From assembly GCA_046349955.1 (NCBI GenBank), contig JAXMBI010000001.1, positions 372,001 through 436,000 of the forward strand: DNA of 64,000 bases, written 5' to 3'. The notes under the pieces are model-generated. The model made no database searches. It had not been told where the DNA came from and saw only the letters and a program-made list of their open reading frames with translations. Both the position numbers and the translations under genes were made by a program. This document shows, piece by piece, positions 8,524-17,352 of the stretch (position 1 is its first letter; every line of letters begins with the position of its first letter). This stretch comes from JBGAPH01 sp046349955 (lineage in GTDB: Bacteria > Planctomycetota > Planctomycetia > Pirellulales > JBGAPH01).

Positions 8524-9459
8524 ATGTCCGAGGCGCCGCTTCTGTTGGCCTTTGCCGCCGCCGCGGTGGTAGACACTGTGCTCTTGGCCATCCTGCTCGA
8601 GCGGCGCGCGTGGCGGGGGTCATTGGCCCCCCTGGTCGTGGTCGTCGCCGGCGCGTTGCTGCTGCACGCGGGGCGCGTCGTCGATCTCTGGCTGCGGGCC
8701 GCCCAAGACCCAGGCGATGGCTGGCGGCTCACGGCGCCATTGCTCACCGGCGCCGGCGCGCTGCTCATTCCCAGTGCCCTGCTGCACACCGCGCTGCGGC
8801 TCTGGGATAGCGGCTTGCAGGGGCGGCTGCGATTCGATCCGCGCTATGGCCTCTGCTACGCGCCGCTCGTGATCCTGCTGGGCATTCCCGGCAAGCTGGC
8901 CGAGACCCCGGGGGGAACGCTGCTCGAGGCCGTCGGGCCGCTGCTCATCCCCTTCGCGGTCTGGGTGTCGCTCGTCACGCTGTTCGTCGCCGCCGGGCTG
9001 TTCGCCCTGCGCAACGGCTCAAGACGCGTGCGCGTGGAGCGGTTTCTCACGCGGGCCAGCCTGTGGCTCGGAGGCTGGACTTTGCTCTTCTGGACGCTCT
9101 GCTACCTCGGCGTGCAGCGGCCGGGCTGGCGCGAAGCCTGCGTGCTGATCGCGGGGCTCGGACCGACGGTGTTGGGCCTACTCTTCGCTCAGTACGTAGT
9201 GCGGTTCCACTTCTGGGCGCTCGTGGCGGAAAGGGCGGCAGTTCTCTCCGCGGCGACCGCGGCCGTGGCGCTCTTCCATACGCTCGTGCTCGCCAACCTG
9301 CGGCCGTGGCTCCCCTTTGGCGGGGTGGGGCTGATGGCCCTCGAGGCGGCGGTGATTCTTGGGGCGGCCGGAGCTTATGGCCCGGTGCGTTCCGCGCTTA
9401 GGCGACAAGCCGCCAAGCTGGCGGCTGCTCAGCCGGCGCACTCGGTTGGACCCGTATAG
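8524..9459 (+). CDS. Polytopic membrane protein, unknown function
   Basis: 311 residues from ATG 8524. Six to eight hydrophobic helices alternate with short Arg-rich loops (e.g. LLLAFAAAAVVDTVLLAILL near the N-terminus). The arrangement resembles the N-terminal membrane sensor region of some histidine kinases, but no kinase or other soluble domain follows. It ends 4 bp before the stop codon of the convergent PEP-CTERM gene. No enzyme motif seen. Confidence 0.65.
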   Translation: MSEAPLLLAFAAAAVVDTVLLAILLERRAWRGSLAPLVVVVAGALLLHAGRVVDLWLRAAQDPGDGWRLTAPLLTGAGALLIPSALLHTALRLWDSGLQGRLRFDPRYGLCYAPLVILLGIPGKLAETPGGTLLEAVGPLLIPFAVWVSLVTLFVAAGLFALRNGSRRVRVERFLTRASLWLGGWTLLFWTLCYLGVQRPGWREACVLIAGLGPTVLGLLFAQYVVRFHFWALVAERAAVLSAATAAVALFHTLVLANLRPWLPFGGVGLMALEAAVILGAAGAYGPVRSALRRQAAKLAAAQPAHSVGPV

Positions 9460-9463
9460 GCAG

Positions 9464-10015
9464 TCATGGCGATTTGGCAGCGCTTCGCCTTAGGATCAGC
9501 ACGCCGAAGCCGCCCAGGGTGACGAGCAGCCAAGAACCGGGCTCGGGGCAATTCACGAAGCTGTCGCCCGCGACGCCGCCGTTGGGACTGCCGCCAACCT
9601 TGTAGAAGAAATCGGCCGTACCGTCCGTACAAACTGCCGTGTCGAGGAATGGCTTGCCAATCGAGAACTTGGCGTGCGGTTGCAGCGTGCCGACGCCCCC
9701 CAAGTTCAACTCGGCTATGTTGCCAGCGCCCGGGTTGGCTTCACCGAACGTGAGGCCGCCGGCGCCCAGAGCGGCAATCACTTCCGAAATCTGCCCCGCC
9801 GCAACGTAGTCGGCGATGCTCTTCCAACCCACCGGGTCGAGCCGGTTGGTTTCGGAGGCAATTTGGTAGCCATCGAACGAGATCGGCGCGTCCGTGGTGT
9901 TGTAGAGATACGTCGTGCCATCTGGGTCGATCCACAGCGCCAGCGGCGTGACCGCAACACATTCTCGGCCAACGCCCGCAAGAACCAGGACGACCAACAA
10001 CGCTCGCCGGATCAT
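9464..10015 (-). CDS. PEP-CTERM sorting-domain protein (copy 2 of a tandem pair)
   Basis: 183 residues from ATG 10015 (MIRRALLVVLVLAG). N-terminal signal peptide, a ~120-residue exported domain starting LWIDPDGTTYLYN, then a PEP-CTERM anchor: 'CPEPGSWLLVTLGGFGVLIL' followed by RRS. Such tails are recognised by exosortase, moving the protein to the cell surface or matrix. It is a close paralogue of the gene just upstream, sharing 'SFDGYQIASE.NRLDP.GW.SIAD' and 'GGVGTLQP.AK', so the pair arose by tandem duplication. No exosortase gene is in the window. Confidence 0.85.
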   Translation of the reverse strand: MIRRALLVVLVLAGVGRECVAVTPLALWIDPDGTTYLYNTTDAPISFDGYQIASETNRLDPVGWKSIADYVAAGQISEVIAALGAGGLTFGEANPGAGNIAELNLGGVGTLQPHAKFSIGKPFLDTAVCTDGTADFFYKVGGSPNGGVAGDSFVNCPEPGSWLLVTLGGFGVLILRRSAAKSP

Positions 10016-10631
10016 CGCCGCACTTGTCCGCATGAAGCCCCGCACTCGCCCGATTATGGGCCGCCGCTACAACGGCCGCAACGATTTGGCGGGCCCGAAG
10101 CAAGCGGTCGGCGATGCGAAAAGCCAGCAGCCCGATCCCACCCAAGCCAGCCAGCAGCCATGTCGAGGGCTCGGGAACGATGTCGCCGGCAATGCTCCTA
10201 CCGCCGGAGTGGTAGAAAAAGTCACCGCCCGAGTCGTTGTTGGCGCCGTCCAGGAACGGCGTGCCGATGAACCACTTGGCGCCGGGCTGTAGAGTGCCGA
10301 CACCGCCCAGGTTCAATTCCGCCAGATTGCCAGGGCCTGGGTTCGCTTCGCTAAAAGTAAGGCCACCGGGGCCCAACGCCGAAATGACACCCCAGTTGCA
10401 GTCAATAAGTCCGCAGCCCGCGGCATCAGCAATGCTGTGCCATCCTTCGGGGTCCAGACGGTTGCTTTCCGACGCAATCTGGTAGCCATCGAAGCTGATC
10501 GGGAGGGGCGTGGGGTTCCAGAGGTACGACGACCCATCAGGGTCGATCCAGATGGCGAGGCCCGCCGGCCCAGCCAAAGCCGGGCGGCACACGAGCGTTA
10601 GGGCCACCAGCAACAAAGCTCGCCGGAACAT
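9741..10631 (-). CDS. PEP-CTERM sorting-domain protein (copy 1) lacking the expected stop codon
   Basis: ATG 10631 (MFRRALLLVALTLV) is preceded by GGAGG at 6 bp. Signal peptide, the same exported domain as its neighbour, then the anchor VPEPSTWLLAGLGGIGLLAF and basic RIADRLLRAR. Normally such proteins stop a few residues after this. Here the frame stays open for over 100 more residues, running out of frame through the first 275 bp of the downstream paralogue to 9741; the extension is Arg-rich and looks like a frame shadow. A lost stop codon, an indel near 10050-10090, or a sequencing error could explain this. Confidence 0.75.
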   Translation of the reverse strand: MFRRALLLVALTLVCRPALAGPAGLAIWIDPDGSSYLWNPTPLPISFDGYQIASESNRLDPEGWHSIADAAGCGLIDCNWGVISALGPGGLTFSEANPGPGNLAELNLGGVGTLQPGAKWFIGTPFLDGANNDSGGDFFYHSGGRSIAGDIVPEPSTWLLAGLGGIGLLAFRIADRLLRARQIVAAVVAAAHNRASAGLHADKCGDDPASVVGRPGSCGRWPRMCCGHAAGAVDRPRWHDVSLQHHGRADLVRWLPNCLRNQPARPGGLEEHRRLRCGGADFGSDCRSGRRRPHVR

Positions 10632-10747
10632 CGCCGCCGCCTCCGCATGACTCCCCATGCCCATGCGCGATTATCGGGCACAGCTACCGCGGCGGCAACG
10701 ATCTGGCCGGACTCGCAGTCCACGTCGAAACGCCGGCCGCCGCCTGA

Positions 10748-13003
10748 CTACCGCCCCATCGTCTCGCATTTCACCCGGAACTGCTGCACCAGGCGGTCGA
10801 GCCGCGCCGAGACTTGCTGCATGCCGGTGGCGGCGGCGTTCACCTGTTGGGCGCCCGAGGTGGCGTCCTTGGCCGAGCCGCTCACGCCGTGGATGTTCGA
10901 GGCGATGTCGCGCACGGCGCGGGCGGCCTCGCTGGCGTTGTGGGCCACGTCGCCGGCCGCGTGCGAGGCGTCGCCGGCGTTGCGCGACATGTCGCTTGCG
11001 CCCTTGGCCACCTCGGCGATCGACTGCGCGATGTGCCCCACCCCCTTGCTTGCCGCCTCGAGATTGCCAGCGCTCTGCTGGGCGACCTGCGATTGCCGCT
11101 CTACGGCGGCCGAAATCCGCTCCGACGCGGTGTTGATGGCCGTGATCGTTTCGGCCACTTGATCGATCACGCCGACCGCTTCGCGCGTGCTCGATTGAAT
11201 GCCTTCGATCATGTGGGCAATGTCCTGGGCGGCCTTGCCGCTTTGGCCGGCCAGCTCTTTGATTTCGTCCGCCACCACCGCGAATCCCTTGCCGGCCTCG
11301 CCCGCCGACGTGGCTTCGATCGTGGCGTTGAGGGCCAGCAGGTTCGTTTGCATGGCGATCAGCTTGATCATCTCGGTGACCTTGCTGATCTCGTGCGCGG
11401 CCCGGTCGAGGGCCTGCATCTTATCGGTCGCTTGATGGGCCAGGTTTGACGCCTCAGCGGTGACTTCGGCGCTCTGCCGGGCTTCTCCGGCCACGTGCTG
11501 AAACGAGGCGGTAGCTTCTTGCACGGCGCCAGCCACCGTTTGTACGTTGCCAGCGGTCGACTGGGCGGCGGCCGAGATCGTGCCGACGTTGACGCTGATC
11601 TGCTCGCTGGCCGACGAAATCGAGGAGACGTTCATGCTCATCTCCTCGGCCGCGGCGGCCATGGTGTTGATGTTGCCGGTCATCTGCTCGGCCCCGCCAG
11701 CGACGTTCGAGGCCTGAATCGACATCTCCTCGCTTTGGGCCAGCAGGCCGTGCGATACCTGCGACAGATCGGTGGCCGAGGCCCCGAGCTCGTCGGACAA
11801 TTTGTGGATTTCGAAGACGATGCGGGCGAACGCTTCGGCGGCGTGGTCCATGGCGTCGGTGAGTTGACCGACCTCGTCGCGCTGCTCGAGGGCGAGCCGC
11901 TGCGTGAGGTCGCCGGCGGCGATCGCCTTGGCGAGTTCTACGCCCTTGATGAGCGGGAAGACGATCGAGCGGGCGATGAGCAGGGCCAGCGCACTGCCAA
12001 CGATGACGCCCCCCACGCCGGCCACGGCCAAGGCGCCGAGGCCCCAGAGATAGTCGAGGTGGCTGGCGTCGCGCTCTTGAGTCATCCGGTCATCGAGCCG
12101 CTGCGAAAGCCGCGAGAGTGCGGCGTTCGCGGCGGTGGAACGCTCGAAATTGGTGGTCACGCTAAGTTGGATCGCGGCCAAATTCGAGTTTTCGCGCGAG
12201 AGTCGCTGGATTTCGGCGACCTGCGACTTGAGTTTGCGCACGTCGGCGGCGAGCCGGAGCGCCTCGGCCTGGGCGGCAGGATCGCTCGCCAACTTTAGGT
12301 CCGCCAGGCTGGCTGCGGCGGCGTCCAGCACTTCGCGGACCCGCGCATCGAGTTCGTTCATTTCGGTTTCATCGAGCGAGTTCACGTGCCGATGAAGCAG
12401 GTTCGTCAACTCTGCCGGGAGCGCCGCGGCGCGCAGCAACGTCGCCACGGAGCTGGCGTTAGACGTCCCCTCGCCGGCAGGCCTTTCTGCCAGACGCGCC
12501 GCGGTGCGCTCGAAAAAGCTCTTCAGATCGTCGGCGACCGGCTGGACTTCATCGTGCAGCAGCCGGCGTGCGCGCGTATTGGTGTTAAGGGTCGCGAGCC
12601 TGAGCACCTCGGCGTGGCTTTGGTGATAGCTCTGCCAGCTCGTGCGAAAATCGTCGAGGGCTTTCTGCTGCTCGGCGTCTCCCGACGTGTCGAGCGTCGT
12701 TTCGAGCTGAGCGAGCAGTTCGTCGACCCGGTCCGCGTGCTGCTTCGCTTGGAGCCCGAACTCCGCGGCCCGTTTCTCGTCGGCCACCAGCGCGGCGTTC
12801 TTCTCCATGCGGATCACGCCCAGCAATTCAATGCGGAGCGCCGAGTTCAAGTTGTCGGCCTTGCCGACGTCGTCGACGAGCGTCTGCATCCGCGCGTTGA
12901 CGCGGTCGAGCTGCCGCGCTCCCACCACGGCGACCGCCAACACCGTGGCCGCCAGCACCGCCACGATCACGCCGACCTTGGTCTTTACGCTCAAATTCTT
13001 CAT
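10748..13003 (-). CDS. Methyl-accepting chemotaxis protein (chemoreceptor)
   Basis: 751 residues from ATG 13003 (MKNLSVKTKV). TM1 at about 10-30, a long helical periplasmic domain, TM2 at about 318-343, HAMP, then a long coiled-coil signalling domain with the receptor hairpin tip (GKGFAVVADEIKELA near residue 570) that binds CheW and CheA. It is last in the operon, 17 bp after cheW. The periplasmic part is helical-bundle-like with no recognised ligand motif. The absence of CheR/CheB nearby leaves open whether the receptor is methylated. Confidence 0.93.
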   Translation of the reverse strand: MKNLSVKTKVGVIVAVLAATVLAVAVVGARQLDRVNARMQTLVDDVGKADNLNSALRIELLGVIRMEKNAALVADEKRAAEFGLQAKQHADRVDELLAQLETTLDTSGDAEQQKALDDFRTSWQSYHQSHAEVLRLATLNTNTRARRLLHDEVQPVADDLKSFFERTAARLAERPAGEGTSNASSVATLLRAAALPAELTNLLHRHVNSLDETEMNELDARVREVLDAAAASLADLKLASDPAAQAEALRLAADVRKLKSQVAEIQRLSRENSNLAAIQLSVTTNFERSTAANAALSRLSQRLDDRMTQERDASHLDYLWGLGALAVAGVGGVIVGSALALLIARSIVFPLIKGVELAKAIAAGDLTQRLALEQRDEVGQLTDAMDHAAEAFARIVFEIHKLSDELGASATDLSQVSHGLLAQSEEMSIQASNVAGGAEQMTGNINTMAAAAEEMSMNVSSISSASEQISVNVGTISAAAQSTAGNVQTVAGAVQEATASFQHVAGEARQSAEVTAEASNLAHQATDKMQALDRAAHEISKVTEMIKLIAMQTNLLALNATIEATSAGEAGKGFAVVADEIKELAGQSGKAAQDIAHMIEGIQSSTREAVGVIDQVAETITAINTASERISAAVERQSQVAQQSAGNLEAASKGVGHIAQSIAEVAKGASDMSRNAGDASHAAGDVAHNASEAARAVRDIASNIHGVSGSAKDATSGAQQVNAAATGMQQVSARLDRLVQQFRVKCETMGR

Positions 13004-13020
13004 CGTAAGGGCTCTGGTGC

Positions 13021-13536
13021 TCAAAGGAGGTCGGCCGTCGTGGCGGTCTCTGGCGGCGCTTCGTTTCCGCCGGTCAGCAAACGCGAGAATTGGAAAGGGT
13101 CGAGCAGGGTCAGCAGGCCTTCGTCGAGCTTGGCCACGCCCAAGGTCAGCCCCTGGCGGCGTTCGCGCTCGGCCACCGCCAACGAACTGCAGATCGCCGG
13201 GTCGATTTGCTCCGGCTCGAGCGACACGATTCGGCCGATCCGGTCGGCGACCAGCCCCAGCTTGTCGGCCACCGCCGGCCGCAGGACGACCAGCGTCTCC
13301 TGCTCCCGCCCGCGCCGCCGCCTGCCGAAACATACGCCTAGATCGAGCGCCAGGTGAATCTGCCCGCGGAGGTTCACATAGCCCCACACCACCTCCGGGG
13401 CCAAGGGAATCGGCGTGCAGCCAGGCACGCTGGTCACGCGCTGCACGAGCCGCGCATCGACGCCGAACCAGTCGTCCCCGAGCCAAAAGGTACACACCGA
13501 GCGCGGCAGCTCAGTCGCTTGCTGGTTAGCCGGCAT
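13021..13536 (-). CDS. cheW: CheW adaptor protein
   Basis: 171 residues. CheW couples chemoreceptors to the CheA kinase. Seen: the paired beta-barrel pattern with 'FGVDARLVQRV', 'PEVVWGYVNLRGQIHLALDL' (the typical GxxNLRGxxxPVxDL motif with H in place of P) and 'LGLVADRIGRIVSLEPEQI'. ATG 13536 (MPANQQATEL) overlaps the end of cheA by 11 bp, indicating translational coupling; the ORF start at 13578 would overlap more and is unlikely. Confidence 0.92.
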   Translation of the reverse strand: MPANQQATELPRSVCTFWLGDDWFGVDARLVQRVTSVPGCTPIPLAPEVVWGYVNLRGQIHLALDLGVCFGRRRRGREQETLVVLRPAVADKLGLVADRIGRIVSLEPEQIDPAICSSLAVAERERRQGLTLGVAKLDEGLLTLLDPFQFSRLLTGGNEAPPETATTADLL

Positions 13537-16408
13537 GAGGCGCGCTCCTCGAGGGCGACCGAGCGAGCAGCCGAGCAACGGCGGCCAACAGCGACTCGCG
13601 ATTCAGCTTGACCTGGTACTCGTCGAACCCGCTGGCCAGCGCCCGTTCGCGGTCGGCCGCGCCTTCGAGCGTGCTCAAGGCGAGCATCGGCAATGGCCGC
13701 CCGGCTAGCTTTTCGCGGGCGCGATGGGCGAAGTTCCAGCCGTCGAGCTCCGGCATCTCGAGATCGGAGATCACCAGGTCGAACGACCCCTGCTCGAGCG
13801 CCGCCAGTCCGGCCTGCCCATGATGCGCTTCGGTCACCCGGTGACCGGCTGCCTCGAGATAGCCGCGCACCAGCTCACGGAAGAAGCGCGTGTCCTCGAC
13901 CAACAGGATGTGAGTGGAATCCGAGGGCGCCGCATTCGGCGTCGATGCGTTGGCGGCGAAGCCTGCCAAGAAGTCGAGGTCCACGAGGCGGGTCACCTGG
14001 CGATCGACCATCGCCGTCGTGACCGCGGCTGCTTGGCGCCCCTCTTCGGCCCGTTCGGCCTCGGCCGTGTCGAGCAACCGCGACACGAGCAGGCCCACCG
14101 GCGTAGGGGCATAGCGCGGCAGGAGTGCGAACGTTTCACGCGAGCGTTCTGCGGCAGGGGCGGCTTCGGTGAGGTCCCCCACGTGCAAGAGTTGCGTCGG
14201 CACGCCGTCGATCGCGGCGAACGTGCGGCGGCCGAGTTGCTGCACGGCGGCCGGCTCGAGCCAGACGATGCGGCGAATCGAACGCAGCGGCACGGCAAAC
14301 CGTTCGGCCGCGTGCTCGAGCAAGAGCACGCGCTCGCGCGGTTCGGCGGTCACGGGCGCCGCGATAGGCTCTGCGGCCGTCTCCAATTCGAGCCGCAACC
14401 CCGCCTGGCGGGCCAGGCCGTCGCAGTCGAGGATCAGGGCCACCTGGCCATCCCCCAGGATCGTAGCGCCGGAGTAGACGTCGAGCTGCCGCAGCCGTTC
14501 GTGCATCGGCTTGACGACGATCTCCTCGCTTTTTTCGACGGCGTCGACCGCCAAGGCATAGCGGCGGCCGCCGGCTTTGACGACGGCGCAGAGTGTGGAC
14601 TGCGCAGGATCCAGAGACTGGCCGGGCGCCAGACCGAGCGTGGCGGCCAGATTTGCCACCGGCAGCAGCTTGCCGCGCAGCCGCAACACCGGCTGGCCGA
14701 GCGTGGCCTCGAGCCGCAGCCGCTTGTCGCCGGGACGCACGAGCACGAGCTGCTCGAGATCCTTCTGCGGCACCGCCAGCGTTTGCCCCCGGCAAGTGAC
14801 GAGCAAGGCCGGAATGATCGCCAGCGTCAGCGGCAAACGCAGCCGGAACGTGGCCCCTTGGCCAGGAACCGACTCGATCTCCACCCGCCCGCCAATCTGC
14901 TGCAAGTTCGTGCGCACGACGTCCATGCCAACGCCGCGTCCCGAAAGATCGCTCACCTGCTTGGCCGTCGAAAAGCCTGGCAGCAGGATCAGCCCCAGCA
15001 AATCCGAGTCGGCCAGGCGGTCGAGTTCGGCGGCAGTACGAATGCCTTGGCGGAGCGCGTGCTCGCGGACGCGGCGACGGTCGATGCCGCGGCCGTCGTC
15101 GGCGATCATGAGCGTGATCTCATCCCCTTGCTGCTCGGCCGCGAGTGTGAGCGTGCCGAGACGGGGCTTGCCGGCGCGCTCGCGCTCGTCGGGAGTTTCC
15201 AGGCCGTGGTCGCAGCAGTTGCGGACCAGGTGGACCAGCGGGTCGGACAGGGCGTCGAGGATCGTCTTGTCGAGTTCGACGTCCCCGCCCGCAAGCTCGA
15301 GATGAATCTCCTTGCCAAGCTGCCGCCCCAGGTCGCGGACCAGCCGCGGGAACTTGGCGAACAGGTTGGCCACCGGCTGCATCCGCGTTTGCAGCACCGC
15401 CTCTTGAAACTCGGCCGTCACGGAGTGCAGCCGCGCGGCGGTCAGCCGCGGCAGCGGCTCCTGCGCTTCGACCGCGCGGCGGGTTTGGTTGCGCACGAGC
15501 ACGAGCTCGCCCGCGAGCGCCATCAGCCGGTCGACGAGCGCCACCGGAATGCGAATGCTCGTGGCCCGCTCCACAGACGTCGGCGGCTCGGGCGAACGCG
15601 AAGGCGGCTCGGCCTTGGCAACCGACGGAGCCGCCGCGACGCTCGCGGATGGAGTCGCCGCGACGGGGGCCGGCGCCGCCGCCCGCACAGGCGGGGCAGG
15701 ACGAGGCTCGAACGCATCGATCACCAGCCCCCAGGCGCCGAACTCATGAAGCAGTTGGTCGGTTGAGAGCGGCGTGGCGAGCCGCGCCGTGAATACCAGC
15801 GTGCCGGCGGGACCGGGGGCATCCAAGTCTCCCTCGGCCGCGAGCGCTCCGCCAGACACTTCGCCATGTCGCGCGAGCGCGGCCACGAGATCGGCAGGCG
15901 GCACGCCGTGCTGCGTCCAACATTTCCACAGGTCGATGCGAACTGCGTGCTCGCACGACGCCGCTGGGGCGGCCGGAGCATCCGGCGGGGGGGCGCTGGG
16001 CGCAACCGGCGCCGCCGGCAGCGGCTCCGGAGCGCCTGTGGCCAGCGATTCCAGCCGGGTCACGACGTCGCTCACGTCCCACTCGTCGCTCCGCTCGACG
16101 TCGTCGAGCAGCGCCGCGATCCGGTCGACCGCCGCCAGTAAGGCGTCGACCGCCGGCGCATTGCCCGCCAGGCGCTCGGTCGGCAGCCCTTCGAGCGCCG
16201 ACTCCGCAGCATGGGCCAGCCGCTCGATCGCCTTGCGGCCGAAGAAGCCGGCGCCCCCTTTGACCGAGTGCATCGCTCGCAGCAATCCCGCGCGGCGCTC
16301 GGCCAACTCTGCGGGCGCGCCGCGCTCGAGGTTCAACAGATGGTCGCACACGTTCGCCAGATGCTCGCGGGCTTCGGCCACGAACTCTGCCAGGGAGGGG
16401 CTGCTCAT
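13526..16408 (-). CDS. cheA: Hybrid CheA histidine kinase (Hpt-P2-like-kinase-CheW-CheW-REC)
   Basis: 960 residues. Order: Hpt domain with phospho-His47 (MHSVKGGAGFFG), Ala/Pro linker, a P2-like ~90-residue domain, linker, dimerisation helices (VALVDRLMALAGELVLVRNQ), HATPase with N box (VRNCCDHGLE), G1 (IADDGRGID) and G2 (GRGVGMDVVR), a CheW-like regulatory domain, a second weaker CheW-like domain (about residues 665-800), and a C-terminal receiver domain with phospho-acceptor Asp882 (DLVISDLEMPELDGW). ATG 16408 overlaps the preceding stop codon as ATGA. The built-in receiver may act as phosphate sink or output because no CheY is encoded nearby. Confidence 0.93.
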   Translation of the reverse strand: MSSPSLAEFVAEAREHLANVCDHLLNLERGAPAELAERRAGLLRAMHSVKGGAGFFGRKAIERLAHAAESALEGLPTERLAGNAPAVDALLAAVDRIAALLDDVERSDEWDVSDVVTRLESLATGAPEPLPAAPVAPSAPPPDAPAAPAASCEHAVRIDLWKCWTQHGVPPADLVAALARHGEVSGGALAAEGDLDAPGPAGTLVFTARLATPLSTDQLLHEFGAWGLVIDAFEPRPAPPVRAAAPAPVAATPSASVAAAPSVAKAEPPSRSPEPPTSVERATSIRIPVALVDRLMALAGELVLVRNQTRRAVEAQEPLPRLTAARLHSVTAEFQEAVLQTRMQPVANLFAKFPRLVRDLGRQLGKEIHLELAGGDVELDKTILDALSDPLVHLVRNCCDHGLETPDERERAGKPRLGTLTLAAEQQGDEITLMIADDGRGIDRRRVREHALRQGIRTAAELDRLADSDLLGLILLPGFSTAKQVSDLSGRGVGMDVVRTNLQQIGGRVEIESVPGQGATFRLRLPLTLAIIPALLVTCRGQTLAVPQKDLEQLVLVRPGDKRLRLEATLGQPVLRLRGKLLPVANLAATLGLAPGQSLDPAQSTLCAVVKAGGRRYALAVDAVEKSEEIVVKPMHERLRQLDVYSGATILGDGQVALILDCDGLARQAGLRLELETAAEPIAAPVTAEPRERVLLLEHAAERFAVPLRSIRRIVWLEPAAVQQLGRRTFAAIDGVPTQLLHVGDLTEAAPAAERSRETFALLPRYAPTPVGLLVSRLLDTAEAERAEEGRQAAAVTTAMVDRQVTRLVDLDFLAGFAANASTPNAAPSDSTHILLVEDTRFFRELVRGYLEAAGHRVTEAHHGQAGLAALEQGSFDLVISDLEMPELDGWNFAHRAREKLAGRPLPMLALSTLEGAADRERALASGFDEYQVKLNRESLLAAVARLLARSPSRSAPHAG

Positions 16409-17133
16409 GGCCGCGTCTCCCCCAGCCGCCAGGAACCTGCGAGGCCGGTCGCCACGAGCAATTGCGCGAGCGTGGCCGACGCGCCGGTGATCTCGAGGGC
16501 AAGTCCGGGCGATGTCTGCTGCGCCGTCCGTGCCGCGCGCACGAGCCACGCCAGGCCGGCTGGCTCGATATCTCGACACCCAGTTAGGTCGAGTCGCACG
16601 GCCGGGAGCGCCGCGTCGAACGCTGCCCGCACGCGGTCGGTGTGGGCCTCGGCCCAGGAGGCGCTTAGCGATTCCGGCACGAGGAATACGGCCGGCTCGG
16701 CAGCCGCGGCGCGTTCCGGCTGCGGCGCTCGCGGCGTCATGGCGACAGGCGGCGCTCCGCCGGCGGCGAGCTGGCTGATCCGCGCCGCGTTCGCTTGCCC
16801 CAGTTCGCGATCCGGCTCGGCGTCGAGCTGCGTAAGCTGTTGCAAGGCGTCGAGCCCGGCGAGCAACACGTCGACCGCGGCCGGCGTAATCGTCGTGCGG
16901 CCGTCGCGGGCGGCGACGAAGTAGTCTTCGATGGCGTGGGCCAAGGGAACCGCGGCGTCGAGGCCGACGATTTTGGCGGCCCCCTTGATCGAGTGGGCCG
17001 CGCGCATCAGCGGTTCGTACCACTGCGCGCGGCCGGCGTCCTGCTCGAGCTCGAGCAGTCCATCGGAGAGCGTCTTCATGTGCGCTTCCGCCTCGGCGCG
17101 AAACAACTCGAGTAGGGCGGAATCGCCGCTCAT
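16405..17133 (-). CDS. Hpt-STAS protein, first gene of the chemosensory operon
   Basis: 242 residues from ATG 17133 (MSGDSALLELFRAE). Residues ~1-110 are a histidine phosphotransfer domain with His47 in 'MRAAHSIKGAAKIVG', nearly the CheA P1 motif. Residues ~145-240 read as a STAS domain, the fold of anti-sigma-factor antagonists ('AVRLDLTGCRDIEPAGLAWL'). The Ser/Thr of a classical antagonist is not obvious: 'DIEPAG' replaces 'DSSG'. It may take phosphate from CheA and pass the signal to a partner-switching pathway. The stop overlaps cheA by 4 bp (ATGA). Confidence 0.85.
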   Translation of the reverse strand: MSGDSALLELFRAEAEAHMKTLSDGLLELEQDAGRAQWYEPLMRAAHSIKGAAKIVGLDAAVPLAHAIEDYFVAARDGRTTITPAAVDVLLAGLDALQQLTQLDAEPDRELGQANAARISQLAAGGAPPVAMTPRAPQPERAAAAEPAVFLVPESLSASWAEAHTDRVRAAFDAALPAVRLDLTGCRDIEPAGLAWLVRAARTAQQTSPGLALEITGASATLAQLLVATGLAGSWRLGETRP

Positions 17134-17352
17134 GGGCTCTGCGAACAAACCGGGGGAGGGGGTTGCCAGTGATTAGGGTAATTCTACCTCCCCCCAGAGG
17201 GAACCGGCCGGGGGCGAAAGTGCGGCTTACGCCGGCTCTGCGGCCGCCGACTGGCGCCGGAAACCGGCCCATTCGCCTAGGCCCCGGCCCGCGCACTCGG
17301 TAGCTTGAAGGGGCTCGCCGCCGCCCGTCTCCGAGTCTTAGGGGTCAGCGCC

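Noticed and set aside
13724..15766. 680-residue open frame opposite cheA
   Set aside because: Antisense shadow; cheA motifs are unambiguous on the minus strand.
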